Assembly (NCBI GenBank): GCA_036417435.1
Contig: CM070903.1
Location: 86,276,001 to 86,340,000 of the forward strand
Source of the DNA: Inia geoffrensis
Taxonomy: Eukaryota > Chordata > Mammalia > Artiodactyla > Iniidae
Reading direction: 5' to 3'
DNA length: 64,000 nt
Part shown: positions 1-11,215 of the stretch, in pieces
Layout: every line of letters begins with the position of its first letter
Numbering within the stretch: the stretch's first letter is position 1
The notes under the pieces: model-generated
Told to the model about the DNA's origin: nothing
Database searches by the model: none
Seen by the model: only the letters and a program-made list of their open reading frames with translations
Made by a program: the position numbers and the translations under genes

Positions 1-609
1 AAATGTGCGGCCTCAAACGGACCTATTTTTCACCACACACGTGAGGATACCATTCCTTTCAAATATTTATTTGGGTTTGAATTCCGAAAAGACTTATTCC
101 TCTGTTAGGTTTACCACCTTCCCCATTCCTCTCTCTTTTTAAGGTTAGACGAGGATTTCTTTGTCATTTGTGGTAAAGAACTGATGTTTTCTTCCTTGAA
201 ATAGTAGTTGGAGCCTGAAAACGGTGGATTCAGGGACACATAGATTAAAGGTTTTTAAAATCTAAGTCGTGAAACAAACCCAAGTCATAGAGTCATATCC
301 TCAGCTCACCACTCTGCAAACTTACCTTTTTTAAAAAAGACAGTAATAAAATACCTGGTGAGATTTTATATCATTGAATTCTCAATTGAAGAGTCATTTG
401 GGATAATCTTTTTACTTAAGATTAAATTCTTTAAGAGCAAATTAGCTTTTAATATGAGTATCATGACACAGCACGAAAAAGATACAGGCACATTATAGTT
501 GTGGAAATTACTCAAGAATGAACTGTTCTCAGAAACATAGAAGTGAGGCAAACCTGAGATTTTAGATAATCTATAATGGCCCTTTGGCAGGGATCTCTGC
601 TGGATTCTA
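1..609. other. AT-rich unique sequence, no feature seen
   Basis: No open frame with recognisable content and no dispersed repeat that I can name. The short frames here are stop-limited chance frames. Confidence 0.5.
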
Positions 610-862
610 TTGGCCTAAAAGTATAAAGAAAATGTCATGTAGTGCCTACCAGATACCAGGCACTCTTTCATAAAGTTTGGTCATTTAATCCTTAGAGTAA
701 ACCTGTGATGAAGGCATTATTAGTCCCAGTTTATAGATTGAAACACTGAGGTCGAATGATTTGTCAGAGTTGCACTGCCAAGAAAGTGCTAGAGTGTGGA
801 TGTAAAATCAGGTTTTCTGGACTCAAAATTCGGCATTCTCTTCACTACATTGCGACACTTCT
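610..862 (-). repeat. MIR SINE remnant
   Basis: Read on the minus strand this follows the MIR layout. On the plus strand one sees the 'ccagataccaggcactc' block, then a 'tttaatccttagagtaaacc' stretch, a 'cccagtttatagattgaaac' block, and then the region corresponding to the tRNA-like head. It is strongly diverged, as expected of an element older than the placental radiation. Confidence 0.75.
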
Positions 863-2019
863 TAAGCATGAATATTAAGTATTCAGTGACTGTTTTTGAA
901 ATGAGAATTGATTTAAATTTGTGCTTTCTCATATCCCACTCCAAATAACAGCTTTAAGAATTAAATTGCAATATACAGAAAGTGTTTTCCCTAACAGAGG
1001 AGTGTGCCTTAAATCTATTTTTAAAATAAAGAAGTATATACCTAAAAAACATAGAAACAAAAATTGAAAAAAAATTTTTTTAAGTTTGTGAATTGTCTCA
1101 AAACAAAATGAAATTGCATATTATCTGTGAATCATTAGAATGCTAGAGGAGTTTCCCAAAATGATACCCTGAAAGAAATATCACTTTAAAGTATCACCAA
1201 GAATTCTAATTCAAAGAACTTTGAAGATACTTCGTCTTTTTAGTTTTCTTTAACATGTGCCCTTGAAATAAATATGCCAGTGCAATAAATGTTGACCAAG
1301 ACATGTTGGCTTTTCACTTATGGTTTGCTATAAAATTAAAGATAAATTCTAATGAACTGTGCAGAAATACGACCTCATAACTAGGTAGGTAATGAAACAC
1401 TCAACTGTAAAACATAGCCCTTAGCAAGAGCTCAAGCTTAAAGTCTGGCATTTTATTCCTTTGTTCTATATGTTTTTATTTTTTTTTTAATTTCTTAAAG
1501 ACTATTAGAGGAAGTAAATTAATATCCTTAAATATTCATTGGCTCAAAGCAGTGGCCATATATGTTCCACTAATGTGTTTGGTTTGCTTCAAACAATACA
1601 AATAAAAAGCAGAATGTTCTGCCCTGTCAACCATGGCAATCTGCGTGCTGTCTGTGGGTGTATGTAAGTGCACATGCAAAGGGTGATTGAGAATAATTGA
1701 TAACTTTTTAGAATATGAGTCAAGGTAGATTAGTTTGGGTTTATGGGGAAAATATGTACAGGAAAGAAATGTCGTTATGGGTATTGACAAAGCAAAATGT
1801 GGTGCCAGTGTTATGACATTTCAAACATGTATTTCAGAAGGTAGTTTAAACGGCTTAAACCAAGGCTCAAATGTAACTAATGTATTTCTTGATGAGATTG
1901 ATTCCTCAGCTGTCTCATTGCCCTGGGTCTTTACTCCTCCCACAGATTTCACAGTTTGTATATATCAGGTTTAGTCATTTATCTAGTGAAGCAGGTTATC
2001 ATATTCCACTATTCCATGG
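863..2019. other. Unique AT-rich sequence
   Basis: Nothing recognisable. It contains several short A/T runs (for example around 1070 and 1480). Overlapping frames on both strands near 1536-1974 show no domain, signal peptide or codon pattern that would support a gene. Confidence 0.45.
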
Positions 2020-2235
2020 CTAATCATGGCATAAGCAGTTAACACTTTTCATCTTCAAAGCTCTTAACAGCAGTTAATTAATATAAACAACCCCCTTAGG
2101 AGATAAATTAATCACACTATAACAGTTCCCATTTCACCAGTTGAGAAGCTGAGGTAAAGGAGCTAAGTAATTGGCCCAAAGCCATTGAGGAAACAGTATT
2201 TGAAGATGGTGGTGGCCCAAGGAGCTCTGAGATCT
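2020..2235 (-). repeat. Probable MIR remnant, very diverged
   Basis: A weak match to reverse-oriented MIR: a 'cccatttcaccagttgagaagctgaggtaa'-like core (about 2128-2157) and then 'aagtaattggcccaaagcc', matching the 'taacttgcccaaggtcac' block of MIR. The ends are poorly defined. Confidence 0.5.
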
Positions 2236-2836
2236 CAAACTTGAATAAAATGTTTGCTTTTCTATTTGTCTCTTGTACATCATGTATAATACCATTCAAT
2301 CAATAGCTTTCTCCAGATGGCCCAGTGGGAAACATGCTTGTTCTGCTACCTATACTAAGAGCACCAGCTTGATTCTCCATGGTCATAAAGAAGCCAAAGG
2401 TATCATCACCCTTAAATTCCAGTCTTCAGATAGAATGCCATCTTCTGTTTACCTGATGCTATCAAATCAGTCCACAGATCTCTATAGTCAAATCTATATA
2501 GTGATAAGTGTCTGGTCTGAGAAATCAAATGAAAATGAATGTCAAACCAATTGATCATTTGCCCACACCACCAAATGCCTGAAATTGAACGCAATTAAGA
2601 CTGACTTAGCTGAATCCCTAGATGTACTGACATTCTTTAGAGTTTGGATCAAATCACATTGGATAATTTTCAATAAACAATGTATAACTAATTCAGTATG
2701 TTCGATGTGTAATTTAATGGCACAGCATGGGACTAGTAAATGGGGCACCCAAGCTGTACCTTTTCTCAGTGTACCCTGACTCACAAAATGAACTTGTTAC
2801 TTTTGATTCCTTCTTCTGATAAAATTCTTAAAGTAT
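2236..2836. other. Unique sequence, no feature seen
   Basis: Several overlapping frames of 60-93 codons occur on both strands, but none has recognisable content. Confidence 0.4.
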
Positions 2837-2850
2837 CCCAAGCTGTTCTT

Positions 2851-2906
2851 TTTTTCTTTTATTGAAGTATAGTTGATGTACAATATTGTATTAATTTCTG
2901 CTGTAA
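2851..2906 (-). mobile_element. Very short L1 3'-end insertion (56 bp)
   Basis: The minus strand is the extreme 3' end of a cetartiodactyl L1: a 'cagcagaaattaatacaata' block, 'catcaactatacttcaataaaa' and an A-rich tail (the plus-strand T run begins at 2849). It is flanked by a perfect 14-bp TSD 'cccaagctgttctt' at 2837-2850 and 2907-2920. Reverse transcription evidently stopped after about 50 nt. There is no coding content. Confidence 0.9.
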
Positions 2907-2920
2907 CCCAAGCTGTTCTT

Positions 2921-3417
2921 GAGTATATATGAAACAGAATCTAGTATATGGCAAGGTAAAAAATAAATTTGGAGCATTATCATATTAAAATTACTAGAAC
3001 TCTTACCCATGTTTGTCAGTCTTGACTCTTTCCAGTTGTTGTTTCAACTGGAAATATGTGAACCCCATGCTTGTTATCAGTCAATTCCTTTGTTAGACAC
3101 AATCACGGTCCTCTTCTCTCTCCTTGCTTTAGAAAAGTAGGATATAGATAATGGAAATCTCATTTTAAACAAAAAAGTACCATACAGGCTTTTTTCAACA
3201 TATTTTGGCCTAAAAGTAAACACTATATCCAATCTTATTAGCTCCTGAAACCCTGAAACCATATTGTTAAGAAATAAAACATTTAAAAAAATCATCCTAG
3301 GGAAACTGGGGGAAGAGTATATGGAAGCATTCTGTACTACTTCTGCATCATTTCCTAAATCTAAAATTATTCCAATGTAATCCATTTTTTTTAAAGAAAA
3401 AAGCAAAAAAGAATGAG
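2921..3417. other. Unique sequence with a perfect 10-bp hairpin
   Basis: No gene or named repeat. It contains an exact inverted repeat: 'tttccagttg' at 3029-3038 and its reverse complement at 3045-3054, with a 6-nt loop. A 122-codon minus-strand frame (3077-3445) runs into the LTR that follows and has no recognisable domains. Confidence 0.5.
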
Positions 3418-3920
3418 TGTGATAGATGGAAAAATGGCCCTCCAAAAGATATCCACAGCCTAATCTCTGGAATTTGTGAATATTACTTTATTTGCAGCAG
3501 CAGTGTTGGGCAGGGAGCTCTTGGAAGACAAGAATAAAAATTAAGGATATTGAAATGGGGAGATGATTCAGGATTATCTGAGTGGACCTTAGATGTGCTC
3601 ATAAGTAGCCTTACAAAAGGAAGGCAGAGGAATTTTACACACAGAGAGGAGAAGATAATGTGAAGACAGAGCAGAGAGATATTTGAAGATGCTAGTTTTG
3701 AAGGTTGGAATGATCCAGCTGGTGCCATCAGAAGCTGAAGAGACAAGGAATGCATTTACCCTTAGAGTCCCCAGAGGGAGTGCCGCCCTGCTGACACCTC
3801 AATTTCTGTCCAGTGATACTGATTTTAACTTCTGGTCTCCAGAAGGTGACAAAATAAATTTCTGTTCTAAACCATCAAGTTTGTGGTAATTTGTTTTAGC
3901 AGCCACAGGAAACTAATACA
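3418..3920 (+). mobile_element. Solitary MaLR-type LTR (MLT1-like, ERVL-MaLR)
   Basis: The sequence follows MLT1-class LTRs from end to end: 'atatccacagcctaatctc', 'ggatattgaaatggggagat', 'gattatctgagtggacc', a 'gtagccttacaaaaggaagg' block, the 'ccctgctgacacctcaattt' block, 'ggtgacaaaataaatttctg' (polyadenylation signal) and the end 'ggaaactaataca'. It runs from TG to CA. No internal retroviral sequence is attached, so it is a solo LTR. The subfamily is from memory. Confidence 0.85.
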
Positions 3921-3921
3921 A

Positions 3922-4110
3922 TTGGCAGAGAATATAAAAGAGCAAATGACAGAAGAAGAAATATAAATAGCCAGTAAGCATATGAGAGGTGTTCAACGTT
4001 AGTAATAATTTTTAAAACTGTCAATTAAAAAAATTAGCTCACTTATTTGTTGCCTATCAGATCACAAAAATTAAAGAGATTGAGAAGTCTCTAAAAAGTC
4101 CCCTGATGCA
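3922..4110 (+). mobile_element. Old L1 (L1M) ORF2 3' fragment
   Basis: It starts at the end of the LTR. The blocks 'aatatanatagccagtaagcatatgagagg' and 'tgcctatcagatcacaaaa' (about 3959-4071) correspond to the degenerate 3' ORF2 segment of old L1 elements. It is too decayed to translate. Confidence 0.65.
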
Positions 4111-4234
4111 ATTTTCACCAAAGACATTAAGGCACCCAGTCAACTATTGCTGTAGCCTGGCCAAGGTCTTACCATCTAACACATTTCACTTTCTTCAGGA
4201 AAATATGCGTATCTTAAAAACAAAACTCTTCAGT

Positions 4235-4396
4235 GCTTTATAAAATATTTTTTATTACATAAAATTTCAAGTATATATAGAAGTAGAGAGGACTCATGGT
4301 CAATCTTGTTTCATCTATACTCTTCTCTATCTCTCCCAACCTAGGTTATTTTTTAAAAAATTCACACACATCATATTTTAGTATGTATCTCTGCCC
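4235..4396 (-). mobile_element. Old L1M 3'-UTR fragment
   Basis: Plus-strand blocks 'aaaatttcaagtatatatag', 'agtagagaggactcatggtc', 'aatcttgtttcatctatac' and 'agtatgtatctctgcc' match the reverse complement of an old mammalian L1 3' UTR. The edges are diffuse. Confidence 0.65.
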
Positions 4397-4399
4397 ATA

Positions 4400-4520
4400 G
4401 AGATTCATGCCTATAGATATATATTTTATATGTATAATATATTATATATAATGTATACTTATATATAAATCACATATATATTCATAAATAATTCATATGT
4501 GTTATATATGTGCATATATC
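4400..4520. repeat. TA-rich low-complexity tract
   Basis: A run of imperfect TATA/ATAT units. It is not a clean microsatellite. Confidence 0.7.
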
Positions 4521-4689
4521 TATTGTTTCGTGCTTTTAATGGAACTCTCTTTTTCTTTACTTTCATTTTTCCAGAATTAAGAATTTTATACAGGGAAGTT
4601 TTGAGAAATAAAAGCAAGAGAAAAGACTTTCCTATGAGGGTCAAAAGATTCCAGAGTCTGATGCTCTTACATCATGTAGGAAAGAGACT

Positions 4690-4735
4690 CATATGTCTGT
4701 TGAGGTGTGTGGCATATGTCTGTTGAGGTGTGTGG
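4690..4735. repeat. Perfect 23-bp tandem duplication
   Basis: The 23-nt unit starting 'catatgtctgttgaggtg' and ending 'tgtgg' occurs at 4690-4712 and again, identical, at 4713-4735. It sits in otherwise unique DNA. Confidence 0.95.
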
Positions 4736-6214
4736 GAAAGTGTGTGTATGTCCTACGTCGTTCCTCCTGCATCTCAACCTATCAGTACTGTCTCCTTATC
4801 TTCAAACTCTCCCCCACCTATTTGCTATTTTTATAAACATGTTTCAGATGCTGCCAACCCCAGCCCCTGCTAAAACACCCACTTCATCTGATTCCACAGT
4901 TCCTCTAGCCATCACTCCATGCTTACTCAACCAAACTTCTTGAAAGAAAAGGCCACACTTACCTTCACTTTTCAATTCCCATTTACTTTGCAACTCAAAG
5001 CAATTGGAGCAAAAACGTTCGTCTAAAACCACTCTCACCGTTGAGGGTTCACCAAGTGAAGCTGTCATGATGGTAAGCAATACAGACACGGCCCTGCCCT
5101 CACAGCTCTGAGACCTTAAGTCTGGATCTCCCAGGTAGATGTAGGGAAAACAGAGTGAAAGTCTCAGCACTCTTCCTGCTGCCCTGCACTGTCTCCTTCC
5201 ATCCACTCAGCTCTGCTCCTATAAGGTCAGGTGAGCCATGGCTTGAATGAGGTTGAAAAGCATGAGCCTTGTCCACTGTTCCTCCTGAAATCAAATCTCT
5301 GTGTGACAGGTCATCAAGATAATAACTGAAGATGGCTATTTTGTTCTAGATCTCTTTATGATTGATATGAAAGGATAATTTAGGTCTCTGTGGTGGTCCC
5401 TAAGATTCCCAGAACTGTCCATGCCATATTTATTCATGTTCCAGATACAGACAGAGCCGGGTTTCCTAACAAGTCATTCAAATGTTCAGGAAGGGCTGAT
5501 TTCTTAGCATGTCTGAGTCTTCAAGCTCTAAGAAGAGTGAGCAAAAGCATAAGTGGAAAAAAAAACAACAAAAAAAACCAAAACTCTAAAGGGAATGTTT
5601 GTATTTTTGAACTAAACCAAAATAAACTGGAAATGTCTAGTCTGTTTCCAACAAGAAAGTTTGAGATAATTAGGGGAATAGACTAGCTGACAGAAAAGCA
5701 TTGCTGAGGAATTTGATGACAATGCAACAAATCAATGTTTTACCCAGCAAGGAAGAGATTATTTATTGCAAATGTGATAAAATGGATCAGACGTTGAATC
5801 CCTGAATGTTATTTTTTTTAAAACAAGCTTGTGAGCGTTTGAAACTAGTCAATAATGGCAAAGTAAGAAAATGTCTTCATAGATAAAGATCAACCAGAGA
5901 AATATCACATAAAATATTACATGTACACTCTGACCATGCATGCTCGCCAAGAAAACACCAGTCTTGGAGGTCAAAAAATACTGCTAGAGAATATGAATAG
6001 TATTTTGATACTTAATAACTAGGCTATTATTTTAGCTGTTGTGTTTCAGAAGTTCATGTAAGTAAAAGGATACAATTATTGACCTATAGTCTTTATAGTA
6101 AAATAAAATTTTATTTTTGAGTGAAAGGATTATGTACTCATAATTGAGGTAGAGAGGCAGAGGAAATCCAGGAAGTGAGAAGGAGATTTAATCATTCACC
6201 TGAGACAGAACAGG
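4736..6214. other. Unique sequence, no gene seen
   Basis: Several frames of 60-120 codons overlap on both strands (for example 4844-5206 minus and 5390-5686 plus) without recognisable content. A short 'cacggccctgccctcacagc' stretch near 5087 resembles reverse-strand L2 but is too short to call. The purine run at 5557-5583 is A-rich. Confidence 0.4.
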
Positions 6215-6300
6215 CCCAAGATACTGTAAGCTCTGTGAGGACAGGAGTCATGTTTGCCTTGCTAACTTTCATGCTCTCAACAATTGATGCATATAAACTC
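6215..6300 (+). repeat. Possible L2 3'-end fragment
   Basis: 'taagctctgtgaggacagga' followed by 'gtcatgtttgccttg' resembles the 'tgagctccttgagggcagg' segment near the 3' end of LINE-2. It is short and diverged. Confidence 0.5.
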
Positions 6301-6509
6301 CTCTTTTACATCTCACCCAATCTTCTCTTGATCAGAGGAGAGAAGATGTGAGTAAGAAACTGAGCAGTGAAGATAAGAATGGGGAGGAAAGATTGGAATT
6401 GAGAAATATCACGACCAACTAGTCTCAGTTGAGCAGGGGTGTGTTGCGGAGTGAATGTGAGAATGGGGAATCAATATGAGTAGTCAATTCTTTCAAAAGT
6501 TATCAATTT

Positions 6510-6720
6510 GGGCTTCCCTGGTGGCACAGCGGTTGAGAGTCCGCCTTCCGATGCAGGGGACACGGGTTCGTACCCCGGTCCGGGAAGATCCTACATGCCG
6601 CGGAGCGGCTGGGCCCGTGAGCCATGGCCGCTGAGCCTGCGCGTCTGGAGCCTGTGCTCCACAATGGGAGAGGCCACAACAGTGAGAGGCCTGCATACCA
6701 GAAAAAAATAAAACAAAAAA
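6510..6720 (+). mobile_element. CHR-2-type SINE
   Basis: A tRNA-derived head 'gggcttccctggtggcacag' carries the pol III A box, followed by the B box 'gggttcgtacccc'. The CHR-2-type body follows (6598-6700) with 'gggagaggccacaacagtg', and then an A-rich tail with interruptions. An imperfect TSD of about 15 bp (around 6494-6508 and 6717-6732) flanks it. It is the only CHR SINE in the first 20 kb. Confidence 0.93.
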
Positions 6721-8634
6721 ATGTTACAGATTTGAGGGAAAGGAAAGGAAAGAGATGAGGCGGTGGCTGGGAGGAGCTCCTGGTTCAAGGGAGACTTTAT
6801 TTGTTTAGAGGGAAAAAGGAGAAGACAGAAGGGCAAAAATAAAGGAGAAGGACTCCTGAGGAGCCAGGGGTGGGTCCTACCCACACACAGTTGTACTGGC
6901 TTAGAGGCTACATGATTTGATTGAAAGAGCGGTGGAAGGAGAATCAAAGGCCCTCATGCTCGCCCTGCCTTTGGTCCTCATCCACCACCTGAGAGAGCTT
7001 GGGTAGGCCACTTGAGCACTCTGAACATCAATTTCATGACCTCTGCAGTAAAAACATATGAAAATATGTAATTTGTTTCATCAGAAATGAACCAAAATGA
7101 AAGGGGTTTAAGGAAACACAGCATCGGAAGACACATGAGGCATTGTTAAAACACACTTAGGGGAACTCTGTGAGCTATCACCAATGACTGTGTCCCTGCG
7201 GTGAGCTAGCAATTTCCAAGCTGGACAGAACTGCAGACCCAACTTCTTTTAGTAGCCCCATTATTCATGTCATAGTTGTCCTTTTCTGCACTGACTTGGC
7301 TGAGCAGGCCTGTATGGGAACTCTGTTTTCTAAGCCAGAAAGAACAGACTGAGTACTACTATTGCTTTTGTATCAAGATTTAGCAATCAGCAAGTTAATA
7401 AAGTCTCGAAGATTAGCATCAGCTTGAAAGGCAAAATTCATACAAAACAATTAATTAGGAGCATTAAAACAAATGTGTTGCTGAGGATGGAATTGGATCC
7501 AGGAGACAAAATGGGTTAAAAAAAATTTTTTTTAAAGGAATGCTCTAATTGAAAACTGGCAGTGGCAGAAGACACAGTATAGTTAAAACAGTATCTTATC
7601 AGAAAATTAGCAAAATGTAATTTTTATTGGATTTTACAGATGTTATTTTTAACCACCTCAAAAATCCCACCTCATGGCTATTGGTACAAATTGTCATAAT
7701 TACTATAATTTGAAGTCTGAGCGATGGAATGGCTGAGATAGTTATCTCATCCCCAGGCTAAGTCTGCATTAGTTGAGCAGCGAGGAGAAGGAGCTCATGT
7801 TTTTGTACTTGGTCTGGACTTCATTTGTGTCCTTTATCCAATCTCATTCTTAGGAATATTGAAGAATCATTTTTTTTTCCTACCTGAAACACTGGAGAAA
7901 ATCAGGAGGTTAATATTAAGAGTGCTGAGGTCACCTTTAATTAACATACCAATCACCTCACCTCCAATCTGCAAGTAAAGTGTTGTATTTTGTTCTATTT
8001 TTACATTTCCTGGTGAACTCTATCATATTTAATGCATATACTAAATTCTGGGCATAATATATTCAACTACCTACATAAGCATGGCTGATAATGATGAACT
8101 AAGAAGAAGGGGCTTTTACATCCCTCCTGATATCCAAGTTAACAAATTTCCTTGCTACTCAGGTGGTAAAAATATGACTAAACATGTCCAAAATATGTCC
8201 AACCTATAAATCAGAAGACAAGATCAAGAAATGCCTTAGAGGAAATTCTGTAGATAACTTGTATCCACGGATTCACAGCGATATCAAATAATGAAAACAG
8301 TTATGACTGGGTTATACTTTAGCTTTGGGGCTAGATTGGCAGAGGGTCCAGCTCAGAGACTGTAGGAACACTCAGCCAATTTGAAGAGAGGAGTCTCTGT
8401 AAGAGAATAAAGCTCATCAGACTTAAGGAAACACTTTCAAACAAGAGAAGAAAGGCTAACATGCTGTTTTAGTGATCGTCCAAAACTGAGTCCTCTCATT
8501 GTCATTTCAGGTCATGGAAAGTTTTCAACATCGTTTCTTTCACACTCTCATATTGGATGTTGTACCAACAGGACTTGCTAATGGACTAATGGAAGAGAGA
8601 AAGAGAACAATCTGAAACGACTCTTAGGCTTCTG
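6721..8634. other. Unique AT-rich sequence
   Basis: No gene. A purine-rich stretch follows the SINE (6735-6860). A decayed MIR-like segment may lie around 6930-7050. The rest has no named repeat that I can see. Confidence 0.4.
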
Positions 8635-8965
8635 GCTGAGAGAATGAATGAATGTAATTCCACTCATTGGGATGGGGAAGACTTGAATAAGTATGGGTTT
8701 TGGATGTTGGGATGGAAATCAAAAATTAAATTTCAGTCATGTTGAATGTGAGATGCCCATTAGATGTTCAAATGGAGAAGACAAGTAGATAACTGGATAA
8801 CAGATCTGAATCCAAAGGAGAGGCCAGGCCAGAGTTATAAATTTGGAAGCCATCAACCTATATAAATTCATGAGACTAGATGCACCTAACCAGAGAGAGT
8901 ACAGAGAACAAAGAGAATCCAAACTGAGATTTGAAAAGCAGGAGAATTCCTCAAAAGTCACTGAG
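8635..8965 (-). mobile_element. LINE-2 fragment (reverse-transcriptase region)
   Basis: The minus strand corresponds to the part of L2 ORF2 around the reverse-transcriptase active site. Plus-strand landmarks are 'gatggggaagactt', 'tcatgttgaatgtgagatgcc', 'tagatgttcaaatggagaag', 'tagataactggataacagat' and 'ataaatttggaagccatcaa'. The region where the catalytic Tyr-Ala-Asp-Asp would lie is mutated, so this is a dead relic. Confidence 0.75.
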
Positions 8966-10189
8966 AAGTATTACTTGACCTCTGTAGGGCCTTTTCAATA
9001 CAACAACTCATAGTGAAACAGAATGACTTTGAACAGGTAAGGGGGGGAAAATCGGGGCCTGAGTGGACCACAGTCTAAATTTAATTATTAATAGAATACT
9101 CACCTTATTGTTGATGTTACTTTTATTTTTATACAAAGTGAGATACTGGATAAATGAATACATGAAGTGTCATTTTGTGGCACTTCTCTTTTTCAGTAAA
9201 TACTGCATAAGTCGATTCTGATGCAAGTGGTCCAAGAATCTTATTTTAAGAAAGGCTTCTCTAATGTGCATCTTGGAAAGAAGCAACAATTAAAAGGGAA
9301 AATAGCAGGTTTGTATGTAAGTCCCAAAAGTGAAGGTTAAAAAACTAATGAGTTTTTTGGCTCAAAGAGTAATAAACTACAGGAGTCACCACGTTTTTGA
9401 AGTGATGAACTATAATTGGTAGTTGGTGAAGAATCTTCATTTTCCACTGCAAATTGTGCAGTTAAGAAGAGGCAAAAATAGGAAATATCTGTGTTAACTA
9501 TCAGAAGCATGTTCTAATGTAAGAGGCATGAGAAACTAAAATAAAGAATATTGAGAGCCTTGGAAGAATTTAAAGGAAATAGACAAAGATCTCATCCTAG
9601 GATGATTTAAAGTAAAAAATCTGTAGAAGTACTTGCAATGAATTTGGTACCTTTACAACATTCTATTTTTCTCTTTGCAAAGTTGAATTGTATTTTTCCC
9701 TTAGACAAAAAATTAAATTTTAAGGAATCATTTGACATGAGAATCAGAGTAGCACGTCTATCTTCTAGAAAGAGGTTTTCTGTAAATATTAAACATTCAG
9801 CTTGAGCATTTAAAATGAAATTGAGTCTATGGTTTTTCTTTTTTGTTTGTCTTTTAACTTAAGACTTTTCTGTCAGTAGAGAGAAAGAAGGAAAAAAGTA
9901 ATTGAACAGTAGATAAACAAGCAGTAATGTAACTAGCCAAAAAGATGCCATAAGAAGTGTTGGGAGCAGTTGGCTTGCATATTGGGAGAAAAGGATGGTG
10001 ATAGCTCTGAAAACCAGGGCATTTGGTCTAAGAGCCAACTGTTGCCTAAACTAAAAGGAAATGAGAAAAGAGATGGGGTCCATTGGAAGTGGCAGAGTGT
10101 AGTGCAAGTGCCAGCTACTAGCAAAACTACCAGATAAGGAATTAGGCTGTCCCCAACCATGAAGGTGCCTCTTTCAGAAGCTCTGGGTA
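8966..10189. other. Unique sequence
   Basis: No gene or confident repeat. The last 250 bp (about 9940-10189) may belong to the LTR-like block that follows, but I could not match it. Confidence 0.4.
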
Positions 10190-10610
10190 ATCTAGATAAT
10201 GGACGGCTTGAGTGACCACTCTTCTCAGTTCCTGCACCCTAATTTCCACTTTTATGCTTTAAATTAGCCAATAAAGAGTGAACTGTGAAACCCTAGACAT
10301 GCCACCCTCGGGCCACAAAGGCAGGGCCCCAGAGCTGATATCTCTCTCTCTCTCTCTACCCACAACCTAGCTGTGTGGCCCTTGGGTGTGCCTGGTACTC
10401 TCCAGGATCTGTGAGTAATAAATCTCGTTCCTCAAAATTTTCTGATGGATTTTGCTGAAGTACTTCCTGCAATCGTAATAAGAACCACAAGGGCCAGTCC
10501 AGCCACAACATTGACCCATTGTGGAAATGCTTGGAAGGCCCACTACAAGTAATGTGGGACGGGGGATTGCCCCAGGCATCTCTAGCTGATAGCATCACTA
10601 TTAATATACT
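10190..10610 (+). mobile_element. Probable solo LTR of an old endogenous retrovirus
   Basis: The layout resembles an LTR: 'tagccaataaagagtgaact' and then 'gtgaaaccctagacatgcc', a TC-repeat, and a polyadenylation signal in 'gagtaataaatctcgttcct' (about 10412-10431), typical of the U3-R part of class I LTRs. There is no gag, pol or env sequence nearby. Family and exact ends are uncertain. Confidence 0.5.
10341..10359. repeat. (TC)n microsatellite, short
   Basis: About nine TC units inside the LTR-like block. Confidence 0.9.
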
Positions 10611-10944
10611 GAGACAGCACAGAGATGAAGGTCAATTAAAACACTGAGGAGCAGACACCTGATGTTAGGAGTCAGCTCAGAGGATCCCACAGGATTCTGC
10701 AATAGCTTCAGAATTTGACACCAAGAACCCACCTCCTCCCAGGAGCTTGTTAAAGGGCACACAAACCCTAGGCAGCTCGGCCATGTACAAGGAGACCAAC
10801 AGACACATACTCAGAGGGTTTAAAAACCTTTGTGGCTCATAGTGACAAGTCTAAGTGATCGATATTTTTATTATTATTATTTTTGGTACACTTTATTTTA
10901 AAAGGTAGGGAAATGTATGGTCTATTTTCAGATGGCTTCTCTAC

Positions 10945-11215
10945 CTACTATGCATGAGACACAGAGTTAGTTAAGGCATTGAAAGTACAAAGATGAGCAT
11001 GGCAGTTCCAACTCTCAGTGAGTTTACAGTTGCGGGAGGGGAGTGGGGCAGTGCTGATAAGGACAAATGAGTAAAACGATGCATATAATACGAAATGGTG
11101 TGGCCGTATGAAAAAGAGAGCATAAACTCTGACCAGGACTGGCACAGAGATCAGAGAAGAATTTCCAGAAAAGTCAATGTTGAGTTGAACCTTGGATGAT
11201 GAAGAGGAGTATTCA
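10945..11215 (-). mobile_element. LINE-2 3' fragment
   Basis: Plus-strand order: 'ctactatgcatgagacacag', 'gtacaaagatgagcatggc', 'actctcagtgagtttacagt', 'aagaatttccagaaaagtca', 'gttgagttgaaccttggatg'. This is the reverse complement of the L2 3' end. Diverged. Confidence 0.7.

Noticed and set aside
6510..6580. tRNA-like A and B boxes (here and in every CHR SINE)
   Set aside because: These are SINE promoters derived from tRNA-Glu. They do not form a cloverleaf with an anticodon arm, so they are not tRNA genes.
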